64,000 bases of DNA from Bacillus_BD oryzisoli (lineage in GTDB: Bacteria > Bacillota > Bacilli > Bacillales > Cytobacillaceae): positions 2,886,001-2,950,000 of the forward strand of contig NZ_CP137640.1 of the NCBI RefSeq assembly GCF_036670025.1, in the 5' to 3' direction. Made by a program: the position numbers and the translations under genes. Below the pieces are notes generated by a model. That model made no database searches and was not told the DNA's origin. It saw only the letters and a list, made by a program, of their open reading frames with translations. This document shows positions 8,917 to 16,375 of this stretch, piece after piece. Within the stretch, counting starts at the first letter, position 1. Each line of letters begins with the position of its first letter.

Positions 8917-9715
8917 TTAATTTAGTAATATTGCAATATTTTCATAAGGCTTATCTTGCTGATCCATTCTTTTCATTAATGTGGAAACGACCACTTCGCT
9001 GGCATATTCAATATTTAAATCAAATGTTGTAAATTTTGGGTTGGATAACTTAGACATTTCAGTATTTCCACTACTAACAATCGAAAGGTTATTGGGAACT
9101 TTAATATGATTCTCAAATAGAATATTCATTAATTCAATTGCAGTAAAATCATTATTACAGATAAATGCAGAAGGTAATTTTTTTTGAGTAATTAAGCTCT
9201 TTATTTTCTCAGGCGATTGCTCTGTCAAATCAAAAAATAACTCATCATGGATTTACAGTTGATAATCTTCTAATGCCGTTTTTATGGCAAGAGTTTTTTC
9301 TTTATCACGCCAAATCTTGCTGTTTCCAATAAAGCCAATTTGTTTATGGCCTTTTTGAATCAGATACTCCGTTATTTTATAACCGGCATTACTAAAGCTG
9401 AACCAAACACTGTCGAAATCATACGAAGGAGAATAACCCGTAAAAAAAGATTAAATTATTAATTTTTTGATTTATGAAAGTGGCATAATCTTTGTTAAAT
9501 CTTCCGTAAAATGACACCATCAAAGTATAGTCCTCTTGATAATTTATAAGGCACATCAAAACTTTGTTGAGAAGATTTGTCTATTTACTTGATATGATAA
9601 TCTGCACCTATTTTTTGAAGGGATTTTTCAATGTTTTGCGCCATAAGGGTGACATTGCTATTATCCATCAAGGAAGATTTCTGGTGTAGTACCAATGTAG
9701 ACTTAAAAAGTGAGT
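8917..9715 (-). pseudogene. Decayed LacI/GalR-family transcriptional regulator
   Basis: Reading the minus strand gives a broken effector-binding domain of a LacI-type repressor. Recognisable blocks are TLMAQNIEKSLQKIGADYHI, YKITEYLIQKGHKQIGFIG and, in the last open 103-residue piece, SAFICNNDFTAIELMNIL. Damage includes an in-frame stop after EDYQL near 9255, a one-base expansion of a T run near 9450 that shifts the frame, another stop near 9575, and no recognisable N-terminal helix-turn-helix. It cannot act as a DNA-binding repressor. It may once have controlled a neighbouring gene. Confidence 0.8.
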
Positions 9716-10049
9716 AAATAAAATTCACTTATTTACTTACATTGAACGGAAATTCTTTGACACAAATCAAATAATCAATTCTATAGGTTTTATAATTCCA
9801 ATAATGTTTTCTATCACTCTTCTAATGATTAATTGCCATTATAAGAATTGCCAGAACACTGAATAAAATTAAAATATTCTAAAAAACAGATTAAACCCAC
9901 TTGATTAATATGCTTCCTTTTTTATTATAACTTTAATTAAATAAAGACAGATTGATCCAAAGAAACGTCCGATTGGTCACCCAAAGGCATAGGGATGTTG
10001 TATTTATACAACTTTTCTGTGCCTTATTTTTTTAAAGAGACAGCTGTAT
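9716..10049. other. Gene-free, AT-rich spacer between remnants
   Basis: No plausible gene was seen in about 330 bases lying between the LacI remnant and the EAL remnant. The only structure is the hairpin at 9984-10025. Confidence 0.6.
9984..10033 (+). terminator. Imperfect hairpin plus T run
   Basis: Outer arms AAGGCA and TGCCTT and inner arms GTTGTAT and ATACAAC form a stem interrupted by a mismatched section, followed by seven T. There is no intact gene directly upstream, so it probably belonged to a lost gene. Confidence 0.5.
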
Positions 10050-10402
10050 TAAAGAAATTAGGATGCAAAATTGCCATCGATGACTTTGGGACAGGGAATT
10101 CTTCCCTTAATTAACTAAAGCATCTTCCGATTGACCTACTGAAGATTGATCGATCGTTTATCAGGGACCTAACAGAAAATGAGCAGAATGATACGATTGT
10201 CTCTACCATCATTTCGATGGAGCAGCACTTGAAGCTTGATGTTATTGCAGAAGGAGTAGAAACAGTGCAGCAAAAGAATGTGTTGCGAAAGAAACCGTGT
10301 ACGCACGTACAAGGATATTTCTATAGTCCTCCCTAAGCACCCGAGATTTTTCTTCAACAATGGGATCAACTGCAGCAAAATGCAAAAACCTTTGAAAATT
10401 AA
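10050..10402 (+). pseudogene. Orphan EAL-domain fragment
   Basis: The translation matches the last ~115 residues of the EAL domain in the intact protein encoded at 29083-31590. It includes CKIAIDDFGTG, STIISMEQHLKLDVIAEGV and the C-terminal YSPP region. Two in-frame stops interrupt it (after SSLN and after YSPP). Nothing upstream encodes the rest of a diguanylate cyclase/phosphodiesterase. It is a 3' fragment of a duplicated gene, non-functional as an enzyme. Confidence 0.87.
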
Positions 10403-10491
10403 CCGAATCAAAAGCTATTGAATAACCTTATAAGGGAGATATATTGTTCAATTTATTAATTAAATTATTAAAAAACTAATATACATATAAA

Positions 10492-10519
10492 GGGAAGGAG
10501 CAAAATTTTGCTCTTTCCC
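10492..10519 (-). terminator. Terminator hairpin of the flavin reductase gene
   Basis: A 14-bp self-complementary stem (GGGAAGGAGCAAAA with TTTTGCTCTTTCCC, one G-T pair) directly after the minus-strand reductase stop codon, with a short T-rich stretch on the minus strand. It is a member of the GGGAAAGAGC hairpin family. Confidence 0.7.
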
Positions 10520-10524
10520 TTAAA

Positions 10525-11070
10525 TTATAATGATGGTTCGATTTCTTTTAATTTAGCTAATAGATTCTCTATTGCTGTCTGGATTCTTTTTTCTAGTTCG
10601 GATTCGATAAAGGTCAATTCGTTTTCTTTATACGAAAATTGAGACTCAAGTAAGTAAACTCCGGATAAGATTTCTTGGCTGCCTAAAATTGAGAATAGTG
10701 GTTTAAAAGAATATTCTAAAGATAATAGGTGAGCAATAGAACCGCCATTCGCAATCGGAAGAATGACTTTTTCAGCCAAGCCTTTCTCCGGGATTAAGTC
10801 AAAAAATGTTTTTAATACACCTGTATAGCTAGCTTTATATACGGGACTAATGACAATCAGTGCATGTGCCTGTTTGACCTTTTCTAAAGCTTGGTTGACA
10901 GCTGGGCTATTAAAGTTCGCATAAATAAGATCCTCAGGTGGTAAATCTCGAACATTAATCTGTTCTATTTGGTGGCCTTGAGTGGACAATAATTTATTCA
11001 GATAGGATGCAATCGCATAACTTCTTGAGGGTTGTGTAGGACTTCCAGAAATGATAACAATATTTGACAT
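10525..11070 (-). CDS. ssuE: NADPH-dependent FMN reductase, SsuE-like
   Basis: A 181-residue flavodoxin-fold reductase. The N-terminal IVIISGSPTQPSRSYAIASYL is the phosphate-binding loop, and VISPVYKASYTGVLKTFFDLI is the SsuE/MsuE-type flavin-binding and tetramer segment. These enzymes supply FMNH2 to two-component alkanesulfonate and related monooxygenases. Several NtaA/DszA-family monooxygenases lie in this window without their own reductase, so this is the likely partner (inference). The start has AAAGGAG at good spacing. A decayed copy lies at 4275-4489. Confidence 0.88.
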   Translation of the reverse strand: MSNIVIISGSPTQPSRSYAIASYLNKLLSTQGHQIEQINVRDLPPEDLIYANFNSPAVNQALEKVKQAHALIVISPVYKASYTGVLKTFFDLIPEKGLAEKVILPIANGGSIAHLLSLEYSFKPLFSILGSQEILSGVYLLESQFSYKENELTFIESELEKRIQTAIENLLAKLKEIEPSL

Positions 11071-11140
11071 GAATACAACTCCTTTTATATATGTTTATTG
11101 AAAAAGTTTCGGCTTAAATACGCTTATCTTAAAAAAATAA

Positions 11141-11178
11141 AGAGGCTGCCTAATCAAAAATTGATTAAGACAGCCTCT
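11141..11178 (-). terminator. Terminator of the aldo/keto reductase gene
   Basis: A long hairpin, AGAGGCTG paired with CAGCCTCT and TAATCAA paired with TTGATTA, followed on the minus strand by a run of seven T. It lies downstream of the minus-strand gene at 11315. Confidence 0.82.
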
Positions 11179-11314
11179 AGCAGTCTAGTCGGCGCTTAAA
11201 TAATCAGAAACTTTAGTCATATCTTAAGTTTATTAATCCGATAAGTCAAGTCGAAATTATAAAAATGAATTAAATTAATTCCATCTTTTGGGTAACATTT
11301 GCTTATTGTACAAC

Positions 11315-12256
11315 TCAGTTTAATATTTCTTCGATTTTGTTAAGTGTGTTCTGATCAAGCGTTACATCAGAAGCCTTCACGTTTTCTTCAATTTGTTCAG
11401 GTATGCTGGCACCGACAAGAGCACTTGAAATATTTGGCTCTCGTAAAATCCAGGCAATGGCAAGCTGTGCTGTAGTAATACCTAACTCGTTAGCAAGCTT
11501 TGTTAACTGTTCAACCTTCACTAGATTTTCCTCGATTAAATGTCTATCAATCGATTTATTGTTAGTTGTAGCCCGGCTTCCTTCAGGTGGCTGTGCTCCT
11601 TTTTTATATTTTCCAGTTAGAACGCCTTGTGCTAAAGGTGACCAGACAACCTGACCAATCCCATGCTTTAAGCTGACCGGAATGATCTCATTTTCAATCT
11701 TCCGATGAAACATATTGTATTGAGGCTGGTTTACAACAATTCTATCCAAAAGATTCTGATCTGCAAGGTGCACGGCTTCGGTTATTTGTTCAGCTGTCCA
11801 TTCACTTACACCAACATAGAGTACTTTTCCTTGTCGAATGAGATCATCTAGGGCTCGAAGCGTCTCTTCAAGTGGGGTCTCTGAGTCATAACGGTGGCAA
11901 TAATAAATGTCAATGTAATCAACATCAAGGCGTGTTAAGCTTGCATTTGCTTGTTCAATAATGTGTTTACGCGATAAACCCCGATCATTTGGTCCTTCTC
12001 CCATTGGATTAAATACTTTGGTTGCTAATACATATGATTCTCTTGGAAAAGATTTGATCGCTTGACCGACAACTTTTTCCGCTTCCCCACGCATATAAAC
12101 GTTTGCTGTATCAAAAAAGTTAATTCCACGGTCATAAGCTTTATGAATCGTATTAATAGCATTTTCACTATCAACATAACCACCGTAAGTTAACCAACTT
12201 CCAAGACTAATTTCACTAACTCTAAGACCTGTACCACCTAATCTACGATATTTCAT
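11315..12256 (-). CDS. Aldo/keto reductase, K+ channel beta-subunit-like family
   Basis: A 313-residue TIM-barrel oxidoreductase. The catalytic tetrad is visible: Asp and Tyr in NFFDTANVYMRGEAE, Lys in VLATKVF and His in DIYYCHRYD. The start YRRLGGTGLRVSEISLGSW is typical of the voltage-gated potassium channel beta-subunit-like branch of NADPH-dependent aldo/keto reductases. The ATG is preceded by GAGGAGG. It reduces aldehydes or ketones; the substrate cannot be told. It lies between the flavin reductase and the long regulatory region of the sulfur cluster, with its own terminator. Confidence 0.9.
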   Translation of the reverse strand: MKYRRLGGTGLRVSEISLGSWLTYGGYVDSENAINTIHKAYDRGINFFDTANVYMRGEAEKVVGQAIKSFPRESYVLATKVFNPMGEGPNDRGLSRKHIIEQANASLTRLDVDYIDIYYCHRYDSETPLEETLRALDDLIRQGKVLYVGVSEWTAEQITEAVHLADQNLLDRIVVNQPQYNMFHRKIENEIIPVSLKHGIGQVVWSPLAQGVLTGKYKKGAQPPEGSRATTNNKSIDRHLIEENLVKVEQLTKLANELGITTAQLAIAWILREPNISSALVGASIPEQIEENVKASDVTLDQNTLNKIEEILN

Positions 12257-12734
12257 AAGCGTTTCCTCCTCATATTTATTAGATTTAAAGACTTCAATAC
12301 AGTGATTATTACTTATGTAACTTCTATAGATGAAAGTGGACTAATAGTTCATACTCATCATAATACATGGTTTTAACAATAACTAAATTCCTAATTATAC
12401 AATTTCCCCCTTTCAGAAATAAAAAAAAGAGATTCAATTACACATTGGGGTGTAATGAATCTCCGGTAGTCCGGTCGATATGAATAAATTTTCTTTATTA
12501 TGAGAGATGACTTTCTTTAGTATGGAAAATATTTAGCCCACATTTAAATGGAATATTAACAGTAATGACATAGACAAGTCAATAATAATGTACAGAATAA
12601 AAAAACAGATCGTTTAGGATCCCAATCTATTAAGATAAAAAAAGATTGAATTCATGACAATCATCATGAACGACACCTTCTTTAGATTCAGAATGAAAGG
12701 AATAGTAAAATTGAAAATTTTTTATAAAACACAG
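12257..12734. other. Gene-free region upstream of the sulfur cluster
   Basis: About 480 AT-rich bases without a plausible gene. It holds the promoter side of the aldo/keto reductase gene and the hairpin at 12429-12463. Confidence 0.6.
12429..12463 (-). terminator. Orphan terminator-like hairpin
   Basis: Arms GAGATTCA/TGAATCTC and TTACAC/GTGTAA form a 14-bp stem with one bulge. Read on the minus strand it is followed by eight T. No minus-strand gene lies directly upstream of it, so what it terminates is unclear. Confidence 0.55.
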
Positions 12735-12762
12735 TTGACAATTCGGAATTATGTGATAAATT
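12735..12762 (+). promoter_or_regulatory. Candidate SigA promoter of the sulfur operon leader
   Basis: A perfect -35 TTGACA at 12735-12740 and a -10-like TAAATT at 12757-12762, with a 16-base spacer. It lies about 100 bases before the first leader element. Transcription from here would run through both leader terminators before reaching the ABC ATPase gene. Assigned by eye only. Confidence 0.4.
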
Positions 12763-12844
12763 AAAGCTATAGTTTTTGTAGGAATTAAATTTTTGATAAA
12801 CAAAAACTTTACATATAAAAAAAGATTATTGATTATTCGAATTT

Positions 12845-12927
12845 GCCCACTGGACTACCAAGAGGCTCACATGATTTCAGTCTTGAACTGAAAGTGTGAG
12901 CCCTTTTTATATCATAAAAAAGGGCTT
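12845..12927 (+). promoter_or_regulatory. Leader element copy 1: conserved motif plus terminator
   Basis: A 19-base motif (ACTGGACTACCAAG core) is followed directly by a 39-base hairpin: arms GGCTCACA/TGTGAGCC and TTTCAGT/ACTGAAA, with a small internal loop, then CTTTTTAT. The 3' arm also takes part in a second, overlapping palindrome (AGCCCTTTTTAT with ATAAAAAAGGGCT, 12898-12927). The mutually exclusive hairpins are what a transcription attenuator would show. The element recurs at 13082. Confidence 0.7.
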
Positions 12928-12984
12928 GTATTTAAAAATGAATAATCATATATGTAAAGTGAAAGATCAGATTGGAGTGGATAA

Positions 12985-13008
12985 ATGACGCGAAAAAGAT
13001 TTGAATAA
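12985..13008 (+). other. Seven-codon mini-ORF with its own RBS
   Basis: ATTGGAGTGG at 12971-12980 is followed at the right distance by ATG and seven codons (MTRKRFE), then TAA. The arrangement copies the RBS and start region of the first real gene after leader copy 2 (GATTGGAGTG before the ATG at 13247). It is either a leader peptide or the eroded start of a lost gene from the leader duplication. Confidence 0.45.
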
Positions 13009-13081
13009 GTGATTAATAATGTTTATTCTTTAAAAAGTCATCAAAAGGATTAGAATTAGTAACATTTTAGGAATTGATAAG

Positions 13082-13150
13082 GCCTACTGGACTTCCAAGT
13101 GGCTCACATGATTTCAGTCTTGAACTGAAAGTGTGAGCCTTTTTTATTCA
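13082..13150 (+). promoter_or_regulatory. Leader element copy 2: conserved motif plus terminator
   Basis: The 39-base hairpin (13101-13139) is identical to copy 1 base for base, and the preceding 19-base motif differs at only three positions. A run of six T follows. It lies 97 bases before the RBS of the ABC ATPase gene. It matches neither the T-box consensus nor the SAM (S-box) core, so it is called only an attenuator-like leader. Confidence 0.72.
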
Positions 13151-13246
13151 CAAAACCGATTCTTAAGTGATAAATCAAAGATGTAATCGCATATAAAACC
13201 AAGTATTTAAATAAGAATAATTAGATAAAAGATTGGAGTGTAGTTA

Positions 13247-14056
13247 ATGTCAGCTCTTGAGAAAATAAGATTTGAACATGTCACAAAAACATTTGCAATA
13301 CGTGATGAAACGAAAAAAAGAAGTACAAAAACATTTACTGCGATAGAGGATATTAATTTTGTAGTAAATGAAGGAGAATTTATAACACTTGTTGGACCAA
13401 GTGGATGCGGTAAATCGACGCTTCTAGATTTACTAGGTGGTTTAACCAAACCAACTCGCGGCCGCATATTAATTGAGGGGAAAGAAATTACTGGACCTGG
13501 TTTAGATCGGGGAACCGTTTTTCAACAATATGCATTATTCCCATGGAAAACCGCTCGTGGAAATATTGAATTTGGGTTAGAGGCGAAAGGAATTTCTAAG
13601 AGGGAATGGAAAGAAAAAGGCGATTATTATTTAGATTTAGTTGGATTGATAAAATTCGCGGATCGATATCCCCATGAATTATCAGGTGGGATGAAGCAGA
13701 GGGTGGCGATTGCCAGAAGTCTTGCTTTTAATCCAGATGTACTTTTATTGGATGAACCGTTTGCGGCACTAGATGCTCAAACACGTGAAACTCTACAAAG
13801 TGAACTACTGCGAATTTGGAAGAAAACCGGTAAAACCATTATTTTTATTACGCACGGTATCGATGAAGCCGTGTACCTTGGTCAACGGGTAGTGGTTTTA
13901 TCACCAAATCCTGGATCAGTGAGGAAAATTGTTGATATTTCATTAAAGAATCGATTAGAAGATGCAGATATCCATTCGAATCCTGAATTTGTCAGAGCAC
14001 GTCATGAAGTCTGGAGCTTGTTACATGAACCTGAATTTCTAGGTGCAAATATTTAA
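13247..14056 (+). CDS. ABC transporter ATP-binding protein, SsuB/TauB-like
   Basis: A 269-residue ATPase of the nitrate/sulfonate/taurine importer family. It has Walker A GPSGCGKST (near residue 50), Q-loop FQQYALFPWKTA, signature LSGGMKQRVAIARSLA, Walker B VLLLDEPFAALDAQT and H-loop FITHGIDEAV. The PWKT after the Q-loop is typical of this importer family. It is the first complete gene after the tandem leader elements and is followed 14 bases later by a permease. It should energise uptake of an organosulfur compound; the substrate is inferred from neighbouring monooxygenases. Confidence 0.9.
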   Translation: MSALEKIRFEHVTKTFAIRDETKKRSTKTFTAIEDINFVVNEGEFITLVGPSGCGKSTLLDLLGGLTKPTRGRILIEGKEITGPGLDRGTVFQQYALFPWKTARGNIEFGLEAKGISKREWKEKGDYYLDLVGLIKFADRYPHELSGGMKQRVAIARSLAFNPDVLLLDEPFAALDAQTRETLQSELLRIWKKTGKTIIFITHGIDEAVYLGQRVVVLSPNPGSVRKIVDISLKNRLEDADIHSNPEFVRARHEVWSLLHEPEFLGANI

Positions 14057-14070
14057 AGGAGGGATGATGG

Positions 14071-14904
14071 ATGGAAACAATCGCACGAGAAATAAAAATA
14101 GGAAAAAAAAATCAAACGAAAACTACATGGCTTTCTATTTTCCAGGTATTACAAAAGTTATTCAAACAATCCATTGTGTTGGTCGGATTAATATTACTCT
14201 GGGAAATCGCCCCGCGAATTGGAATGGTCAATCCAGAGTACTTACCACCTCTTTCGGACGCATTGAAAGCCTGGGGGGAAATGATTGTCACAGGAGAATT
14301 ATGGACACATTTTTCAACAAGTATTTCGCGTTCCATTTATGGATTTCTTTTAGCCTTATTGGTTGGTATTCCGCTTGGTTTACTTATTGGTTGGTATCCA
14401 TTAGCTAGAGAATTATTGAATCCAACATTTGAAGTTTATCGAAATACAGCGACATTAGCGTTATTACCAGTATTCATGTTATTACTTGGGATTGGTGAAG
14501 CATCGAAAATTGCGATTGTTTTTTACTCATGCACAGCTGAAATTCTTTTACAAACCATAGCAGGTGTGAAAAATGTGGATCCATTACTGATTAAATCAGC
14601 GCGTTCCATGAATGTATCTTCGTATAAATTATTTACGAAAGTCATTTTACCAGCAGCGTTGCCAACTATTTTTGTTGGGATTCGTATGGCAGGGACTGGT
14701 TGTATTTTAGTTTTAATGGCCGCTGAAATGATTGGTGCTAAAGCGGGCTTAGGTTATTTAATCACATCTGCTCAATATAATTACGAAATTCCTAAAATGT
14801 ATGCGGGTATTATAACCATTTCACTATTGGGCTTACTCGTAAATCTGGGATTAACTTCGTTAGAAAGAAGATTCTCAAGATGGAGGCAACAACCAAATGC
14901 ATAG
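14071..14904 (+). CDS. ABC transporter permease, SsuC/TauC-like
   Basis: A 277-residue membrane protein with about six TM helices. The inner-membrane component motif is EIGIGEASK-like (LLLGIGEASKIAIVF near residue 147) and the EAA-loop region is SARSMNVSSYKLFTKVILPAALPTIFVG. It follows the ATPase with AAAGGAGGG at the right distance. A second, closely similar permease is encoded at 22002, so the cluster has two permeases but only one ATPase and one binding protein. It forms the channel of the SsuABC-like importer. Confidence 0.9.
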   Translation: METIAREIKIGKKNQTKTTWLSIFQVLQKLFKQSIVLVGLILLWEIAPRIGMVNPEYLPPLSDALKAWGEMIVTGELWTHFSTSISRSIYGFLLALLVGIPLGLLIGWYPLARELLNPTFEVYRNTATLALLPVFMLLLGIGEASKIAIVFYSCTAEILLQTIAGVKNVDPLLIKSARSMNVSSYKLFTKVILPAALPTIFVGIRMAGTGCILVLMAAEMIGAKAGLGYLITSAQYNYEIPKMYAGIITISLLGLLVNLGLTSLERRFSRWRQQPNA

Positions 14905-14975
14905 AAAAGACAAAATATTTTCTATTCTTGTGCCAATTCCGACTAAAAAAATAAGATAAATTGGAGTGGTGTAAT

Positions 14976-16319
14976 ATGGCGAAAAAACAAATGAAATTAG
15001 GGGCATTCTTTATGTTGCCAGGACATCATGCGGTAGCATGGCGGCATCCCGATGCGAAAGCAGATCATGTGTTAAATTTTGATTTTATCAAGGAGCAAGC
15101 GCTAACGGCAGAACGTGGTAAGTTCGATATGGTTTTCTTGGCAGATGGTGTAGCGGCCGGGGCCGAAAGTAAAGTGTTTGGACAATCGTCTAGTGTTCCA
15201 TTCGAACCTTTTACTTTATTGTCAGCAATAGCAGCGGTGACAAAAAATATTGGGATTGTTGGCACTGTGTCCACAACCTATAATGAACCATTTAATGTAG
15301 CACGGAAATTTGCTTCGTTGGACCATCTAAGCAACGGGCGTGCAGGTTGGAATGTTGTAACAAGTGGTGGGAAAGAAGCAGCAAGTAACTTTGGATTGAA
15401 AGAGGAACCATTACATGCGCAACGCTATGAACGAGCACATGAGTTTGTAGATGTCGTAAAACAACTTTGGGATAGCTGGGAAGATAACGCAATTGTTTTC
15501 AATCAGGAGACTGGACAATATGCGGATGCCTCTAAAGTTCATACCCTCAATTATGAAGGAAAGTATCTGTCAGTCGGAGGGCCGCTAAATATTGCCCGGC
15601 CGGTTCAAGGTCATCCAGTTGTAGTTCAAGCAGGATCATCGGAAGCTGGAAAAGAATTAGCAGCACGTACAGCGGAAGTTATTTTTACAGCGTGGCAAAC
15701 ATTAGAAGAAGCGCAAGATTTCTATCGTGATGTAAAAGGACGTATGGCGAAGTATGGAAGAAATCCAGATGAACTAAAAATTATGCCTGGTGTTTATCCA
15801 ATCGTTGGTCAAACATTAGAAGAAGCCGAAACGAAACGTCAACAATTATTAGATTTAATACCAGAGTCATTAGGTGTAGCCAGATTATCTAGACAATTGG
15901 GTGTAGACTTAGCTGGTTACCCAGTGGATGGACCATTACCAGAATTACCAGATGTATCACAAATTAATGGTGGGAAAAGTCGATTCCAATTATTGAAGGA
16001 TCTTGCAGAACGCGAGAACTTAACCATTCGTCAATTATATCAAAATATTGCTGGAGCGCGTGGACATCGTGAAATTATTGGAACGCCTGAACAAATCGCA
16101 GATCAATTAGAAGACTGGTTTGATCATGGTGCAGCGGATGGCTTTAATATTATGCCTCCAGTGTTCCCAACAGGCTTAAATGATTTTGTCGATTACGTCA
16201 TTCCTGAGCTACAAAAGCGTGGTCTTTTCCGTGAAGAATACACAGGTACAACATTGCGAGAAAACTTGGAACTGCAGCGTCCAGAAAATCAATTTTCGAA
16301 AGAAGCCGTTACACATTAA
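14976..16319 (+). CDS. NtaA/DszA-family FMN-dependent monooxygenase, paralog 1
   Basis: A 447-residue luciferase-like monooxygenase. The start MAKKQMKLGAFFMLPGHHA is followed by the family blocks GTVSTTYNEPFNVARKFASL, AGWNVVTSGG and VQAGSSEAGKELAARTAEV. The ATG at 14976 follows TTGGAGTGG, an RBS form repeated before every monooxygenase of this cluster. The central part (15331-15897) and the 3' third are nearly identical in nucleotide sequence to paralog 3 at 17813, while the first 350 bases are clearly different. It needs FMNH2 from a reductase elsewhere. Probable role: oxidative cleavage of an organosulfur compound. Confidence 0.9.
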   Translation: MAKKQMKLGAFFMLPGHHAVAWRHPDAKADHVLNFDFIKEQALTAERGKFDMVFLADGVAAGAESKVFGQSSSVPFEPFTLLSAIAAVTKNIGIVGTVSTTYNEPFNVARKFASLDHLSNGRAGWNVVTSGGKEAASNFGLKEEPLHAQRYERAHEFVDVVKQLWDSWEDNAIVFNQETGQYADASKVHTLNYEGKYLSVGGPLNIARPVQGHPVVVQAGSSEAGKELAARTAEVIFTAWQTLEEAQDFYRDVKGRMAKYGRNPDELKIMPGVYPIVGQTLEEAETKRQQLLDLIPESLGVARLSRQLGVDLAGYPVDGPLPELPDVSQINGGKSRFQLLKDLAERENLTIRQLYQNIAGARGHREIIGTPEQIADQLEDWFDHGAADGFNIMPPVFPTGLNDFVDYVIPELQKRGLFREEYTGTTLRENLELQRPENQFSKEAVTH

Positions 16320-16375
16320 CAATAGCTTATCTCTTTTTAATTATAATACCAACTAATTACATAGGAGTGGTTTTA

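Noticed and set aside
12845..13140. T-box or SAM riboswitch in the sulfur leader
   Set aside because: Neither the T-box AGGGTGGAACCGCG core nor S-box conserved bases are present; only the terminator part is similar in shape.
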